Assembly: GCA_027886175.1 (NCBI GenBank)
Contig: JAJNNQ010000026.1
Coordinates: 22,288,001 to 22,352,000 of the forward strand
Direction of reading: 5' to 3'
DNA length: 64,000 nt
Origin: Phylloscopus collybita
Taxonomy: Eukaryota; Chordata; Aves; Passeriformes; Phylloscopidae
A program made the position numbers and the translations under genes. Below, piece after piece: positions 1 to 13,400 of the stretch (its first letter is position 1; every line of letters begins with the position of its first letter). Under the pieces are notes generated by a model. It did no database searches. It saw only the letters and a program-made list of their open reading frames with translations, and was not told the DNA's origin.

Positions 1-133
1 GTGGTAGAAACCAATGCATTTGAGAAGCAGCAGATGTTTTTGATGCTCTTGAAATTTCCAGTACTTCAGCATCTGATTTTTCTGAAGAGACCTGACCATG
101 AAGTGCTAGCAGGAATCATTGCAAATGTATTTT

Positions 134-170
134 GATAAATAAATAAATAAATAAATTTTGATAAATAAAA
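134..170. repeat. (AAAT)n microsatellite
   Basis: A run of about five ATAA/AAAT units is followed by a TTTTG break and then two further units. This is an ordinary tetranucleotide repeat of a type common in vertebrate DNA and often derived from A-rich tails. No neighbouring retroelement body was recognised. Confidence 0.9.
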
Positions 171-879
171 AGACAATTAGTCCTTTACAAAACCTTAAAG
201 AATGAAACATCACAAATATAATATGATTTTGGAGAAATGGAAAACTCTACCAAGCAAGTGTCATATGCACCATTGCATATGCATCTTTGAAGAGCTCAGC
301 AGGCAAATCTTCCTGTGGCAAATGGGTTTACTGTAGTCTTACTAAAATGCTGTAGATAACGTAAATGCAAATGTATTATAAAAGTGGAACATAGATAAAT
401 AAGGGAAGAAAGAACAAAATCTGTGTCCAGAATTAACCAAAGGATCATCGTTTACCAAAAAGATGCAAGTAAGTGTTTGAAAAAGCACTGAACTCCCTGT
501 GAGCAACATTCAGAAAGAGAACAGGAGCAAGCTTTAAGGACAGGGGTGTTTTGTGGACTGGTAAGGACGCATTCAATCCCTTATTGTTTTAAGGGCAGAA
601 GCATTTGTAACTGATTCCTTTTTAACCTCCAGCATTTAGAATTTCAAGCTGGTCATAGTCCAGCTCCATTACTCAAAACAGACATGAGTAAATTTGCTCT
701 CTGAGTAAAGAGACCAGTGCCAACTGGAGAGCAGAGAGGTAAAACTCACTCAGCAGTGCTCAATGCAAAACAGTGCCACAAATCACACTGGAAAGGAAAG
801 AATAAACTGCTCAATGCCCTTTCACAGTTTCCACAGTGTTGAGATTTATTTTTATAAGAGAAAACAGTCAGCTTCTAGG

Positions 880-904
880 ACAAACAAACAAAAAAACAAA
901 CAAG
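880..904. repeat. (CAAA)n microsatellite
   Basis: Short imperfect CAAA repeat interrupted by a run of seven A. It lies inside otherwise unremarkable AT-rich DNA. Confidence 0.8.
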
Positions 905-3900
905 GGAAACAATCCAGGACTGAATATTTTGATCAAAATTCTCAGAATTCCTATTCTCTAAATAAATTTTTGACAACAGTCCTTAAATACCAAGGCATGC
1001 CTTACAATCTATGCTGAAAACACCCACAAATAAAAGGCTTGTGCTATCCTGTATCAAGACTCTATACATATTGATACCACAACAAAGTAAACTTTCCCCA
1101 ATGTAAATTAAAACCTTGCAAAACTAATATGCAAGGTACAAATAAGAACATAGCAAGATGCTGGCCTATAATAAAATGCTAAGTGCAAGCTTCTAAAGAC
1201 ACTTCCAGATAACACTTTTAGAAATGCTTCCATGTATGCATATAGCCTGATTCAAGGAGAGCCATAAAAGACTCCCACATATTATTGCATAATGATGTCA
1301 TTGTTGCACCTTTTGTTGTTGCTATTATTTTTGAAACCATGTGTGGTCAGTGGCTGTAATGTACAAACTCATTGATATATGTGCTGAGATTCACCACCCA
1401 CAAAAATTGATGTTGAAAGCAGTTTGAGTCTAAAGGAGTCAATATTTGGCAAAGAAGCAGGATTGAAAGAAATTTTGGAAGTGCCAGCCCCTAAAAGTGG
1501 GATTTGAATGGATGTGGACAATAAGTGGCAAATACTGCTAATGACAACAGATGGCAATTTGCAAGTTGCATTTTATTTAACTGAAATATAGAAGATTAAA
1601 AAAAGTTGCCTCTTTCCAGAAAGCAGTAGGTTTGGGAACTTTACCTTACATCTTTTTTTCCCATTAAATATTAAACCTGTACTAATAATGAAGGGTTATT
1701 TTCTGGTGCAATTTTGTTATTTACTGAATTTGGCATTGAATAAAATTACAAAAACCGTGTGTAAGGCAATTTTTCTTTCAGTCTACCGAACGAGATACAC
1801 AAACAAAACCACCCAATTATCCAAGAGCCATTCTCGTTATTCTTAACCTTGATCTCAATCCCTTTGTTTTCCTGTCTCCACCTGCTCACTTTGGGAGTTT
1901 GTGCCCTTGAGGTCTTTCACTCTGACTCATTGGACTTTGAAAGCACAGCCCTTTTAGCAAAACCAAGCACAGCCTCGAATAGAAAGTGCTTTATGCTAAT
2001 GCTCCATCTGTGAATTGGCTTGGCTATTCAGAAAATCTAAATATGTCCACTATCCACAAGCTCTTCGGCTGGCTCCCTTTAAGGAAGAGGTAACTCAGTG
2101 TTAATCCACGCATTACCCTGCAGGACCATTTAAAGCCGTGGTAGGAATCAGTCTTCAGAGCATCTTTTGGACAACGTTTCTACCTGATCCTCTGTAACTC
2201 CTTCTCCTCTCTATCACTTCTGCTGTAACAACAGGGAGCTCCCTGGTAAGAGAGAGCTCGCAGTGAGACATCAGACACGTCTTTTCACTCACTGCCACTG
2301 TGCTCACACTGTTAATATTGTAATAGCTAGTACACAGCATGCCAACATCAGACAACAAGGAGAATTAATTATTACAGGCTTTGGGGCTTTGGATCACATG
2401 CTATCTACTAACATTTTGTCTGAAACAAGCAAACGCTTGATAGAAGTCTCAAGCATATCATTAAATCCCAAGGAGACATTTTGAGGGCAATGTTTCAGTA
2501 GCAAGTAGAAAGGTAGCTTCTTTGATAAGCCAGTTAAAAAAAGAAAGAAAGGAAGATCCATCCAGGAATGTTCCCTATTCAGCAAACACCCCTGGAGTGC
2601 ACCGCAAAGCAACCACTCGTGCAGGCTCAAAATGAAGCGATTTCACAGCCACGGTGTGGTACTTTAGCAGCCGATAGCGTAGTGACACCTGCTGATGAAC
2701 ACACACATTGCAAACACTTGGGAGATGAAGGGCTGCTTCACACCTGCATTGAGCCGATTTTTTTTGTCTGTGTCTGATCACACACGCTGCTTACAGCACT
2801 ACAGTTCTACCGAAAGCAGATGGCCAAGAGCACTGCAAACCCCTAGCCTGGGCACACCACTGGCTGGCCATGGCAAGCTCACTTGCTCTGTAAATATAAT
2901 GCCAATCCCTTTTTTATGGTACTACAGGTTGGATCATGACTCTGTGAGGGGGGACATTATATTCTTTTGGACATAACATTCAGTGATAAAGACACTTGCT
3001 CTTTACAGTGAGCAAAGGGCTTTTCTCACTGCAGTTTAAGTCCTTGGCTTGTTCCCCAATTAATTTATTCTAGTCGTTTGGAAATGACACCTGGGGAATG
3101 CATCTCAAAAGAGGAGAATTCAGAAACAAGGTTGGAGGGTTCTAACTACTGATTCAGACCTGAAAGCAGAGATTCATTCAGCTCCATTCTTTCACATATT
3201 CTCATGAATTTCCACAAACTGGATGGCTATGCCCTTAACCATGTTTTCAGTCTGCATTTCTACATTTCCCTTTCATGTAGTGGTGGAGAAAAGGCAGCTA
3301 GTCACTTCAGTTACTCTAGGCAATGTTAATTTATACGCAGCTTTAATTATCTTGAGGCCCTGAAGATCAGGATCTCTTTTCTGGCTCTACCACTGATCCT
3401 TTCAATGACCTTTTCCAAGTCACTCCTCTGTTAGATCAAGAGTGCTGTTGTCTCATTCAGTCATGTCTGTTACCTTCTCAATAATAAGTTCTCTTTGGGT
3501 CTATGCTACAAACCCTCAAGGCTTTTCCAAATTCTACCCAACACAAAGAATAGCCCCAGAGACATTGAAAAAAATAAGACTTTTTAATAGGCAAGGGATC
3601 AGTTTAATATTGACAGAATAGTGAGGTAATACCCAATTTTGTAACAGGATATTTTATACATATTTGTTAATTGGCATATATATAAACAGGATGAATGACC
3701 ATGATGTTAAATTTCCTTGTGCCTCAAAACCTGATCAGCAAAGTCTTCTCTTCTTGGCTATTCTATCCACTCTTCAAGAAGCTTCCTTCACTATAGCAAA
3801 GCTCAGCAAGCTACAGGTGCCAATTCTGCTGTGGTCACCTTCTATAAGTTGGTACTTATCAAAGGTCATTCAACTGAGGTGAACCACATGGTGGTCTATA

Positions 3901-6900
3901 GGAGACCTGTACTGAATTCCTTGCCAAAGGAGGTGTTACCTGAACAGCTGCACCTTCCCTCCCAGCTGATTTCACAAAGTGTCTCCATGATGTTTAAACC
4001 GTTTCAATTATTATCTTTGCACTTGTGCAAGGAAAATAATTATGACAATATTTGTCCTTATTGCTTAAATGCTGATTGGGAGAGGCAAGATGCCTTTTCT
4101 TAATTCATTGACAATAATTAAAATCAATGCAGTTTCCTAATAATTTAGATTTTTGTACCTTTAAAGGTCTTATATTTTCTGCCTCATACTGCCTTATGCT
4201 GGAAGGGAATGGACAGCAATAAAAATATGGGGGAAATGACCATTTTTCTGATTGAAATTAGAGTTGGAAAAGAAAAAAATATCACATCCAGTATTAATTA
4301 GAAATCATTTACCAATTGAGCTGTTATTATTATCAGAATCAAGTTGTCAGCAGCAGCAGATAACTCTGAGCATTCAGCTCTGCCCACAACCTTTGAGGTG
4401 CGATCTGGGGGATCCAGACAGGACAGATGGAACCAGGTATGCAGAAATCTAGGAGAGCTGCCCAGTCACCTGATTACCTGCCCATTCCCAGAGCACTTTT
4501 AATGTTGTCAGACTAATATTTTCCACTGGAAAACATTTCCCACCCAATATTTCTGCCCTGCATGAGGGCTGGATGTTAGTGTGAGCTTCAGTCCTTGCAG
4601 TCTTCACTCTCTGTCTAGCTCCCCTTCCCTCCCTCTGTAAGCTAGCAGGCATGTCTGACCTTACTGCTGCTGAGGGTGTTTTGTGGGGGCATTAGGAAGT
4701 GATGATCACTGCAAAGATAATTATGGTGTGTGGTAGTGCAGAGCTGTGAAAGCAATAGCAACATCACATCTCCAGCAGCAGACTTCTCCAGAGAGTTGTA
4801 TGCAAATGTATTTTAGCTAATATGAAATCCAGCATTTGTTGCCCCCCTGAGGGCATCGTGCAAGCCACTCATTTAGGGTTTCTTACAATAATTTCTAAAT
4901 ACGTATATCTGATCTGAGGACCTCATGTTTCATTGAGAGCACAGGAAAAGTCCTGCAGGAACCAAAAGCACTAGGCTCAAGCTTGGCACTAGCCCACAGC
5001 AGACAAATTTGCAGGTTTTGTTGAGCAGGGCAGGAAGCAGGACCTGGCCATCTCTCTGCTTGCAGAGAAGGGCAACATGCTGCAGCTCAGAATATTGTTT
5101 GTATTCTCCTAACATTCAGAGGCACTGCCTTCCAAGTGTGTTGGGGCAGTGGTGACTTTTCATGTACATTATGCCCCTTCCTTTGAGATACTTGTAGAAG
5201 CTGTTGCATTGTTGTAATGCAGAGATATTTCACACCTATTCACGCATGTTAGTGTAGATTGGAGCAATTTTCCACGTGCCTCATGATGCCATTTGTGTCA
5301 TGCTGAGGACAGCCAAAGGCACTGGCTAACCTGTCAGGTTACAAAGTCACACTGAGTCCAGAGTCAGTGTTAGAGTTCAGACCTTGCCCAGGCCCATGGA
5401 GGGCAGTGGACACCAGGCACTCTGCCATACCTCTAGCCCCTGCTTCTTAGAAGACAAATAACTCCAGGCAGAAGTAGGGGAAAACTCACCTTGTCCAGGG
5501 TGTCCAGCTGGTATTTTCCCTGATTGGAAAGGCTGGGCAAACTGGGGTTTGAAAGCACTTCTCCCCTTCTTACACAGAACTTCCTCACAAAATGCTGCAC
5601 TTTCTGCTCCTACTTTTTGCTCTTTTGTCTTTGGGAAATTACTTTAGAGGGAAGTGGTAATTTTGACAGCTGCTCTTTATCCAGATTTAGTGGATTAAGA
5701 AAATCTGCTTTCTTCCTAAGAAAGGGAACTGCTGCAGGAAGAGGACCTGCCCCAGGACCAGGCAGGAGCTGCCCTTAGAGCACATTATAGACCATTTTGT
5801 TGAGCACTTAGTGCACCTGCAAAAGGGGCTGTGCTATTTGAAGGGCTTTGAGCATGTGTGTGCATGTGTGTGAACTATTGCAGCTCGACAGAGTTTAGAA
5901 GTAGGCACTAAAGGCAGAAAAAAACCCCAAGGTCAACTTGCAAAAAGTGAATTGTCAGAGAAAGCTGAAGGGATATGAAGTGGGCGCACAATGTTGGCTA
6001 GAAACAAATCTTTGAAAAAGTAGAGGAAGGAGATGAACAGCGTCCAGTTATTCATAGTGACTGTGTTCAGCAAGGCACACATTTACACACTTCACAAACT
6101 AAAGGGCAGCACCAAGAACCAAAGACCAAGCACTCATCCATCACCAAGATCTTTCCCTGGAGCTGGAAGGTGACTCCTTCTCCTAAAGGGTGTCCTCAAC
6201 CTCAGGCCTCACCCCAGGCCCACCCTACTTCCCTCTGGGGCTACAAGGGCAGGGGAGTGCCCACCTTCAGCAGCTGGAAGCCCACACTGTGATCCAGTGG
6301 GAGCAGCCTGGACCAACAATGACTACCCAGCCGTGAGACTGCCTTGCCCTGCTTCTCATCCACCCCCTCCTCTTCTTCTTCTCCAGTGGCAGGAATATGA
6401 TTTTAGTCACTAATAAATGTCAAGACAGGTCTGGCCTATGGGTGCCTTTAAAAACGTTTTATCCTGGTTTACACATGCCTAATTGGCAGGTGAAGCTGCA
6501 AATCAGACCAAATTAATTCTAATGAAGTAGATTAGTCTTATTTTATCCAACTTAGACTTTTTAAAACGGTATGATTTAAATAAGTGTACTACCTGTGAGC
6601 AGGCTACCCCTGTCAAGTCAAGGAACCAGGAGTCACTGGTAGAGCAGGGCACCAGATTTCTCTGGCATGGAATACAAATAATACAACCACAGAGTTATTT
6701 TTCACACTAAATATAGTCCTAATTGGTTTCCATATTTGTGTTTGTTTTTAATTTACTGTTTCTACATCTGTATTAAAGCCCACGTTAAAAGGAAAAAAAC
6801 AAAAACTTGTACACAATGTCAGTTGGAAAACACTGCTGTTAACTGAAAATCCTATTTGCACATTCTCTGCTACAGTAAAATCCTCATCGTTTAGGGTCCT

Positions 6901-9319
6901 AGTAATCCTGAATGGAAATCTCTTGTTATGAGTCTGTGATTACATAGAGGTTCCTGATATCAGGGCACATCCTACCAGTAAGAAGCCATCCCATCTACTC
7001 CTTACAAAACCATCATTAGATTGCACAGCACTTCCTCCTACTGAACGAGATTGCTTTTATCAGAGTATTACTGACAGACATAACAAATCCTCCCACAACT
7101 TGATTAATATCATCAAAGAGTGAACTGTGATGGGCAGAAGATGAACTGATTAACTTCAGACAGTTGCTGCAAAAAAAAAAGTGAGGAAGGATCCTGGGGG
7201 AGTATGGCACACTTCAGTATGCATGGGAGCCAGCAGGGAGAGCAGGGGAAGACTGGGAAGCCCAGTCAGGGGCCCAGGACTGGGGAGTGGTCAAGTGGCC
7301 CGTGGTCAGCCCAATACTGACACCACGTCAGGGCACGGGCAGCTCTTCTGGGCACAAAGGGAATGGTATCCCATCCCACCACACCATTTCCCCCCTGTTT
7401 TCCAGCCCTGGGGCCATGCTCCCCTCTGACTGGCAGAGCAATCTAAGCCAGAAGAAAAAGCAAACATTCCCAGGTGGATAATAACTGTCTCCTTAGAGAT
7501 TTCTGACACATTTGGCTTTTCCCCCAGGGAAGTTTGTTGTGCTGTGTTTTGGTTTTTTCCTTTGACTGTGTCTTGTGCTCATAAAAGTCAATAAGAGAAC
7601 ACATTTTGACATGAATTTAGAGCATTTGGAGCCTATTTTGCCAGGAATTCAAATGTGTCAAGAGTGATCACACCCTTTTTTTGCTCTAATTTTTTAACAC
7701 AGAATTCCATGAAGGAAGTTGAGGACTTCCACTTCACTAGAACACCTACCAGAGACAGATTTAAGTCCCCTCAGTCCATCAGAGCACGGGCTTTGTCCAC
7801 CAGCAGAGCATGTTGGATGGCAGAGGCAGAGAAGGTGTCTCACAGCACGGCCACTGCTCAGTTCCACACCCAGCTGCCACTCACCTCCTCCGTGCTGGAG
7901 GCATTCAAAGATCCAAGCTCACAGACCAGAGTGACTAATGTCAAAAAATACCTTTCCCAGATGAGGGAGCAAACCTGAGAGGGACACAAGGGGGTGGGAG
8001 TCTGACCACCACATTTCCAGTTGCACGATGAATTTAGGGGAGCACCAACAAACAGAGAAGCAACAGGTTCTGTGCATGCCAGGGGCTGACAATATTAGAG
8101 GCAGGAAGTGAAAAGAGAATAAAAAAGATGTTGTGGGTGCTTTTTTCAAATAAAGACTATGGTGTAAAGAAATATATGAAATGCAGGATCAACAGCCCAG
8201 CATGGCCACCGCTACCAGCCAACTGCACGACTTTTCAAGGCCACGCGCAGCAGGACCTAGAAATCATGGATACAAAACACAAAATGTGCCTGTGGATTTC
8301 AGCACTAAGATAGATTTTTTCCAACATATGAACATCAATGCTTCTTTAAAGGAGTGTGATGAAATTTCAAGAGGGGCTGAGAGAACGTGGTATTTGCAAG
8401 GTCTGTGCCTGATAGCTTGTACATAATGGGAAGAAGAGACAGAACAAATGTGATGCAGACACTTATATCCCAAGTGATTTGAAAAGCGTCTGTGCCAAGT
8501 CCCTTGGAAAATCTCATGAAATTAAATAATTCAATGCAGAAAAAATGTTTTTTTACAAAGCAAAGAGGCATAGGGAGGGAACAAGCTTTATCGACAAGAT
8601 GGAAATGTGGATTAAGTATCAAAATAGATTGAAATAAGCAACCACTGTCAGACCATGTTGCCTTTTGTTTAAACATAGAATATATTAATGTAACACTATA
8701 GGTTTTTCTGACAAATATATCTGTAAAACACAGCACACCCCTGAGAAGGGAGAGAAGGAAAAACCTGTCTCAGACACAGAGAGGTTTGTTTTGCAGTGAC
8801 TGCGGCACAGGCTGACCACAACCAGTGGAAATCTGTCCCCTAGTTTAGGTGCCTTTTCTCCCACATTGCAGATCTTTGCAGGGGAAGCCTTCAGATCTAA
8901 GCTTCTGAAATGGACCAAAAGTACCAAAATGCAATATAACTGCAATAACTGCAGAATAACTGTGAATGAATGTGGAAAATTGTGATCACACAGGATTTTT
9001 TTCCGATGACTCCAAACTTCCACACAACCAGCAGGAAAACTCTTGCTGCCTTTGGTAGGATCAGTCCTTTGAGAAGCAGGTAACTAATGATTTCCAGGGC
9101 TGGGATTTGAACCACCAGTGAACAGGATAGTACAAGGATACTTACTGAAAAAGACAGAGCAATTATATAAGGAAGGGGCTGTATGGGACTAGCAATGGGT
9201 GCATATAACAGGAAAACAGATATGAGACACAAAGGAAGATGTTAACTGGTGGGACTTGTGAAAAAGTCTCTCAAGGTCACGCAGCTTCCTTATCTGAGTC
9301 CATGTAACTCATGCACAGG

Positions 9320-10477
9320 TGTCACGAATCCCAATTTAGGATCCTGATGACTACACCCAACTGTCACAAATGAGTGGCTTAAGTTGCTTAAAGAATCGCC
9401 ATCAAAGGTGTTGTCAAAAGCAGATTTTAATATAAATTTGTGGAAAATGCAACAAAGTTTTGTGGCAAGACTTCACTTTATTACTTAATACACAGATGAA
9501 TCATACAAAGGAAAATAGGAATCACTTTAGAATGATGTGTCCAGAGACTGGGGATGCAAAGAATAAGGGTGGGCAGGGTAAGGGACACCCTCATTCTGGG
9601 ATATGAGGTTCATGACAGGACCCCTTGCTTCAGAGAAGACCCCTTGCTCTCTAAACCCTTGACATGGTCTGGGTGTGGCTGAGTCCAATTTTACCAGTCC
9701 CAGACCTGGTCAAAAATTTACATCCACAGGGTTTAGCAGTACTTAATCATTGGCTAATTTAGCATTTATAAAGTGATTCTGTAGAATTTACTACACTTAC
9801 AACAGTGACTTAGTTACAGGTCAGATGGCAAAATTTATGCTCTACTTGCCATAGGGTGTTCAAATCAATTCACACATGCAGGCACACAGACACAGATTTA
9901 TATATACATATTTTATACATACATATCTATATGTACAAATGTGCTTGTTAAAAATTCCCCATGTGTCAGTGAAATGTGTGAAAAGCCTTGGCATTTCTCA
10001 GTGGGCAAAGGTTGAGCTTCAAGGGGTTGGGGGAGCAGCAGAGACCCCATCCTCAGCTTTCAGCAACAGTCCTCCAAGTATCACACACGTGGGGGTACAC
10101 GAGCTCCAGGAGGTCCCTCTCAGAGATGCTGGTTCAACCTGCTGATACCCAGGAGAGCTCAAAGGACCCCTCAACACCCTTCTTTATAGGGTTGTGAGAT
10201 GACTTGCTTCAGCCATCAGTGAGTTTCTGTGCTGGCCACAACCCAGGTCAGTAATTATTGGGGTTTCTAAAACTCTACCAAGATGGTACTGTTCCACTCA
10301 AGTTATAACTGAGGTAGGGAATGTTCCAAGGCTGTCAGGGATGAATGAACATCCCACTCCCATCCTTCACCTCAGCCAGGCACCAGGAGCTCCTGGTATG
10401 GTCAGTGCTGCTTTCACTTTAGCCGTGTAAGGTTTTCCAGTGTGGTCAAGGGATGCCTCACTGTCCAACTCATGACA
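9320..10477 (-). mobile_element. Solo LTR, family F (long endogenous-retrovirus LTR)
   Basis: Read on the minus strand, the element starts TGTCATGAG (from 10477) and ends GTGACA (at 9320), giving the TG...CA ends and short inverted termini (TGTCA/TGACA) of retroviral LTRs. A TATA box (TATAAAG, complement of 10182-10188) lies about 290 bases inside the 5' end. A poly(A) signal (AATAAA, complement of 9477-9482) lies about 160 bases before the 3' end. At about 1.16 kb it is the longest LTR here. No internal retroviral sequence is next to it. I did not find a convincing target-site duplication, so the exact borders are less sure than for the other LTRs; an alternative is two shorter LTR pieces side by side. 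Confidence 0.68.
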
Positions 10478-13400
10478 CAAGTGCCAAATTCCTAACAGCA
10501 ATTCCAGCAATCAAAAGCAATCCCGAGAGCAGGGGAGGATGCACCACCAAACTGGGGAGCTCAGAAGCAGGCACTGTTCTCCAAGGGTAACCTCACCCAC
10601 AATGAACAGAGAGACAGGAATGCTCCCACTGTTCTGGCATCGTTCTGTATGAGAACACTCTGAGGAGAACTCACCATCATCACAGAGGAGCTCCATACTG
10701 TCTTCCCCCATACTCCTTCTGGAGAATGTGGCATTTCCTCTATCAGTGTGACAGAGGCTTGACCATAAACAGAACTGAAAGAACTGTGAAAGCCAACTGG
10801 GTCATAAAAATTTTGAATATCCCAAGCTTTGTGGGCAGAAAAGCAGACAAGGCAAGCTTTGTGATCTTATTTCCTTGAATCTATTTCATATTTCACTTTT
10901 ATTTCCTGGGAAGGAGAGATACAGACAGAACACATTAATCTCTGTCAGGAGCAAGTCCAGCCCTCACTAACATAACAGGAGAGGGCCAAGCCAGAACAAG
11001 CACTTTTCAGTGTAATTGCTTTGCCTCAGCGATTTCGTTTTATCACAGCTGATGTAAGTGAAGGCGAGTGAAAGGGACCTGAGAGCACAGCTAAAAAACG
11101 ACATAGCACACAAAAGGCTTCAGCTTTCTCAAAGACAGATTGAGTCTGTCATCTTTATCTGACACTAATTGGGAGCTTTTTCATTATCACTGCCAAATTC
11201 TGCCCTTGGCTACTTGCCCATAAATCTTTCTGACATTTTCCAGTGAGAGCTGGAGGCAGATAATCTGAGGGCAGAATCTGATAGGGAACTGGTAGAAGGA
11301 CATGGGGTGGGGGGTGTGCCCAAGGACTTCCCTTTGGAATCCTTCCGTTGTCCTGACTCTGGCACATCTGATAGCTGCAATGGCACCAGCACAAGCTTTT
11401 CCCTGTATCAGGGGTGAAAGGGAGTGCATGAGGCTTGCTAGTTTTGAGAGAGATGGGATTCAGGTCTAATTTAATTTACTTGGCAACTTTTAGAGGTGGG
11501 CTGAAGAGAGGTTGCTCACTGTAACAGCATTGTTTGCATTGGGATTGCAATGGAGTTTGAAACTGCTTATGCTTTTGGAGAGCTTTACAACTATTTTCAA
11601 ATACTTCATTTGAATCACATACTTGGGAAGGGACAGAGTGTAGTGATTCTGACCAAGAGGCCACTGTACATCAAGCAGCTGGTGGTCCACACAGCAGGTA
11701 ACCCAGATGGGTGCCTATACAAGCTGAAACCAAAACTCTCTTAAAAAGCAAACGTATCTGGAACAAACAGCAGCATACAATGGAAAAGGCTCATCAACTC
11801 GGGCAAAAATGTGGATGCATGGACCAGAAAGGGAATTTGAAAGTTATTTTGAGCACACGATGAGGTTTAGCCTTATTTTAGCACTTCTTTCTCTTGTAAA
11901 GATGCAAATGAATTCACAACCCTTAATTTCCATGGCACAGCTAGAATGTTGCAACATGCAGAGAGGCATTTTTAAAGTACCAGAAACCCAATAGGGAAAC
12001 AGTAGTATAATTAAATAAGAGCACTCCACTGTGCAAATGGGCTGGCCATATGTCCATCTTGTTTGGTTTTTGAGTGCCCACACAGTTGTTCACAGGTTTG
12101 CTTTAAAATTATGTGTCTAAATTAAAGCCTGCTAAATGAAAGAACAAATAGCAGTTTGGAGAAGAAGGAGGCTCCCCTGCCTACCCACCTTTACCTTTTG
12201 CTGTGCCTCATGGATTGATTTGCATACATACAAGTGTGAGTACTGACAATGGAAGGATAAGTCATTCTTCTAATCTCAATTTTGTGCAAAATGCCTGACT
12301 TCACACATTGGCTTATATATTACAACAGGAATTGGAGGATAAATTATTACATTGCTCACATTACTTGCTGTAATGCAAAGTTATTTTACTTTGTACAGAA
12401 CAGTCTGGAGGGCAAAACCAGGTAAGGATATTATTATGTTTATGTGATTGTACTTCACAGGAAGCCCAAAGATGAATCAGTGCCCTCTGGCAGGTTTTGT
12501 GTGAACACAGACTGAAAAAAAGATGATCCCTGCCTTCAAGTGCAGTTTAGCTTCTAGGGTATTTTTACCTGAGCTCAGCCTGGAGCAGCAGTGATATAAG
12601 GTTCTTGCCAGGTGATGGAACTGGAGAGGTCTCAGTTCACATCCTGGCCCATCAGTACACTAATTATCACGACACTTTTCCTGGTTTCCACAGTGGGTTT
12701 TTCATCCTATGTAAGACACTTCGAGGCCTGGAGAGATGTTCTCTGTCAAGAACACAACAGATTCTGTAAAGCCAGCATCACTAATCACTTGGAAAGAAAA
12801 TTCACGTGCTGTACAGCCACCAGGGACATCTAAGAATCTTTGAGACTGTAGCAGAGGGAGGGGTAAAGGGGAAATAGTGGAAACACTTCACAAGAAGATG
12901 AGGTCCTTGCTGCTGTCCAGGCTATCAGTCCCTGCCAGTGCCCTTTAGCAATTTTTTTCAGTCCTTGGTCCATCCCATTATAGATCTCAAAGGAATTGCT
13001 GTAAGCTTTGTATCAGCTCCTCTGCAGAGACAGGGTGATTTCAGCCATCCTCTCTTCTGCCTGGCAGCAGCAGAAGTGTAGGTCAGGAAATCACCATCCA
13101 CATCAGTTCACATCATTTACAGTCTGCGCTGCCAGCTCCCTGATTTTCAGGTCAAAAGATGAGTAAAAAGCATGGAGTGAGGAAAAACAGTGTATTGCAG
13201 TGGAAGTGGAAGCTGGGAAGAGGCTAAAAGTACTGTGGCAGATCTGTGAAAAAAAGGGAAGAATCGCAGAGGTGCTGTGGACTTGGGGGAGGCTTGTCCA
13301 GGGGTAGGGGTCCAGGATGCCACTGGGTGGATAATATAGTAGAAGGAGGAAACAACAACAACATGGTCCTGAGATGATTATGGTGGAAGTACAGGGAAAA

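Larger units (their letters stand above)
1..9319. other. Unannotated non-coding stretch
   Basis: I recognise no gene, LTR or LINE here. Reading frames are short (none above about 135 codons) and occur on both strands. The base composition is mostly AT-rich, with less AT-rich patches near 6.1-6.4 kb and 7.2-7.45 kb. The only clear structures are two microsatellites, listed separately. The stretch could be intron or intergenic DNA; old decayed repeats or conserved non-coding elements cannot be excluded by eye. Confidence 0.6.

Noticed and set aside
9100..9290. tRNA/MIR-like words (GGGCTGGGATTTGAACCA and CAAGGTCACGCAGCT)
   Set aside because: The blocks are not in the expected spacing for MIR and no cloverleaf can be formed around them.
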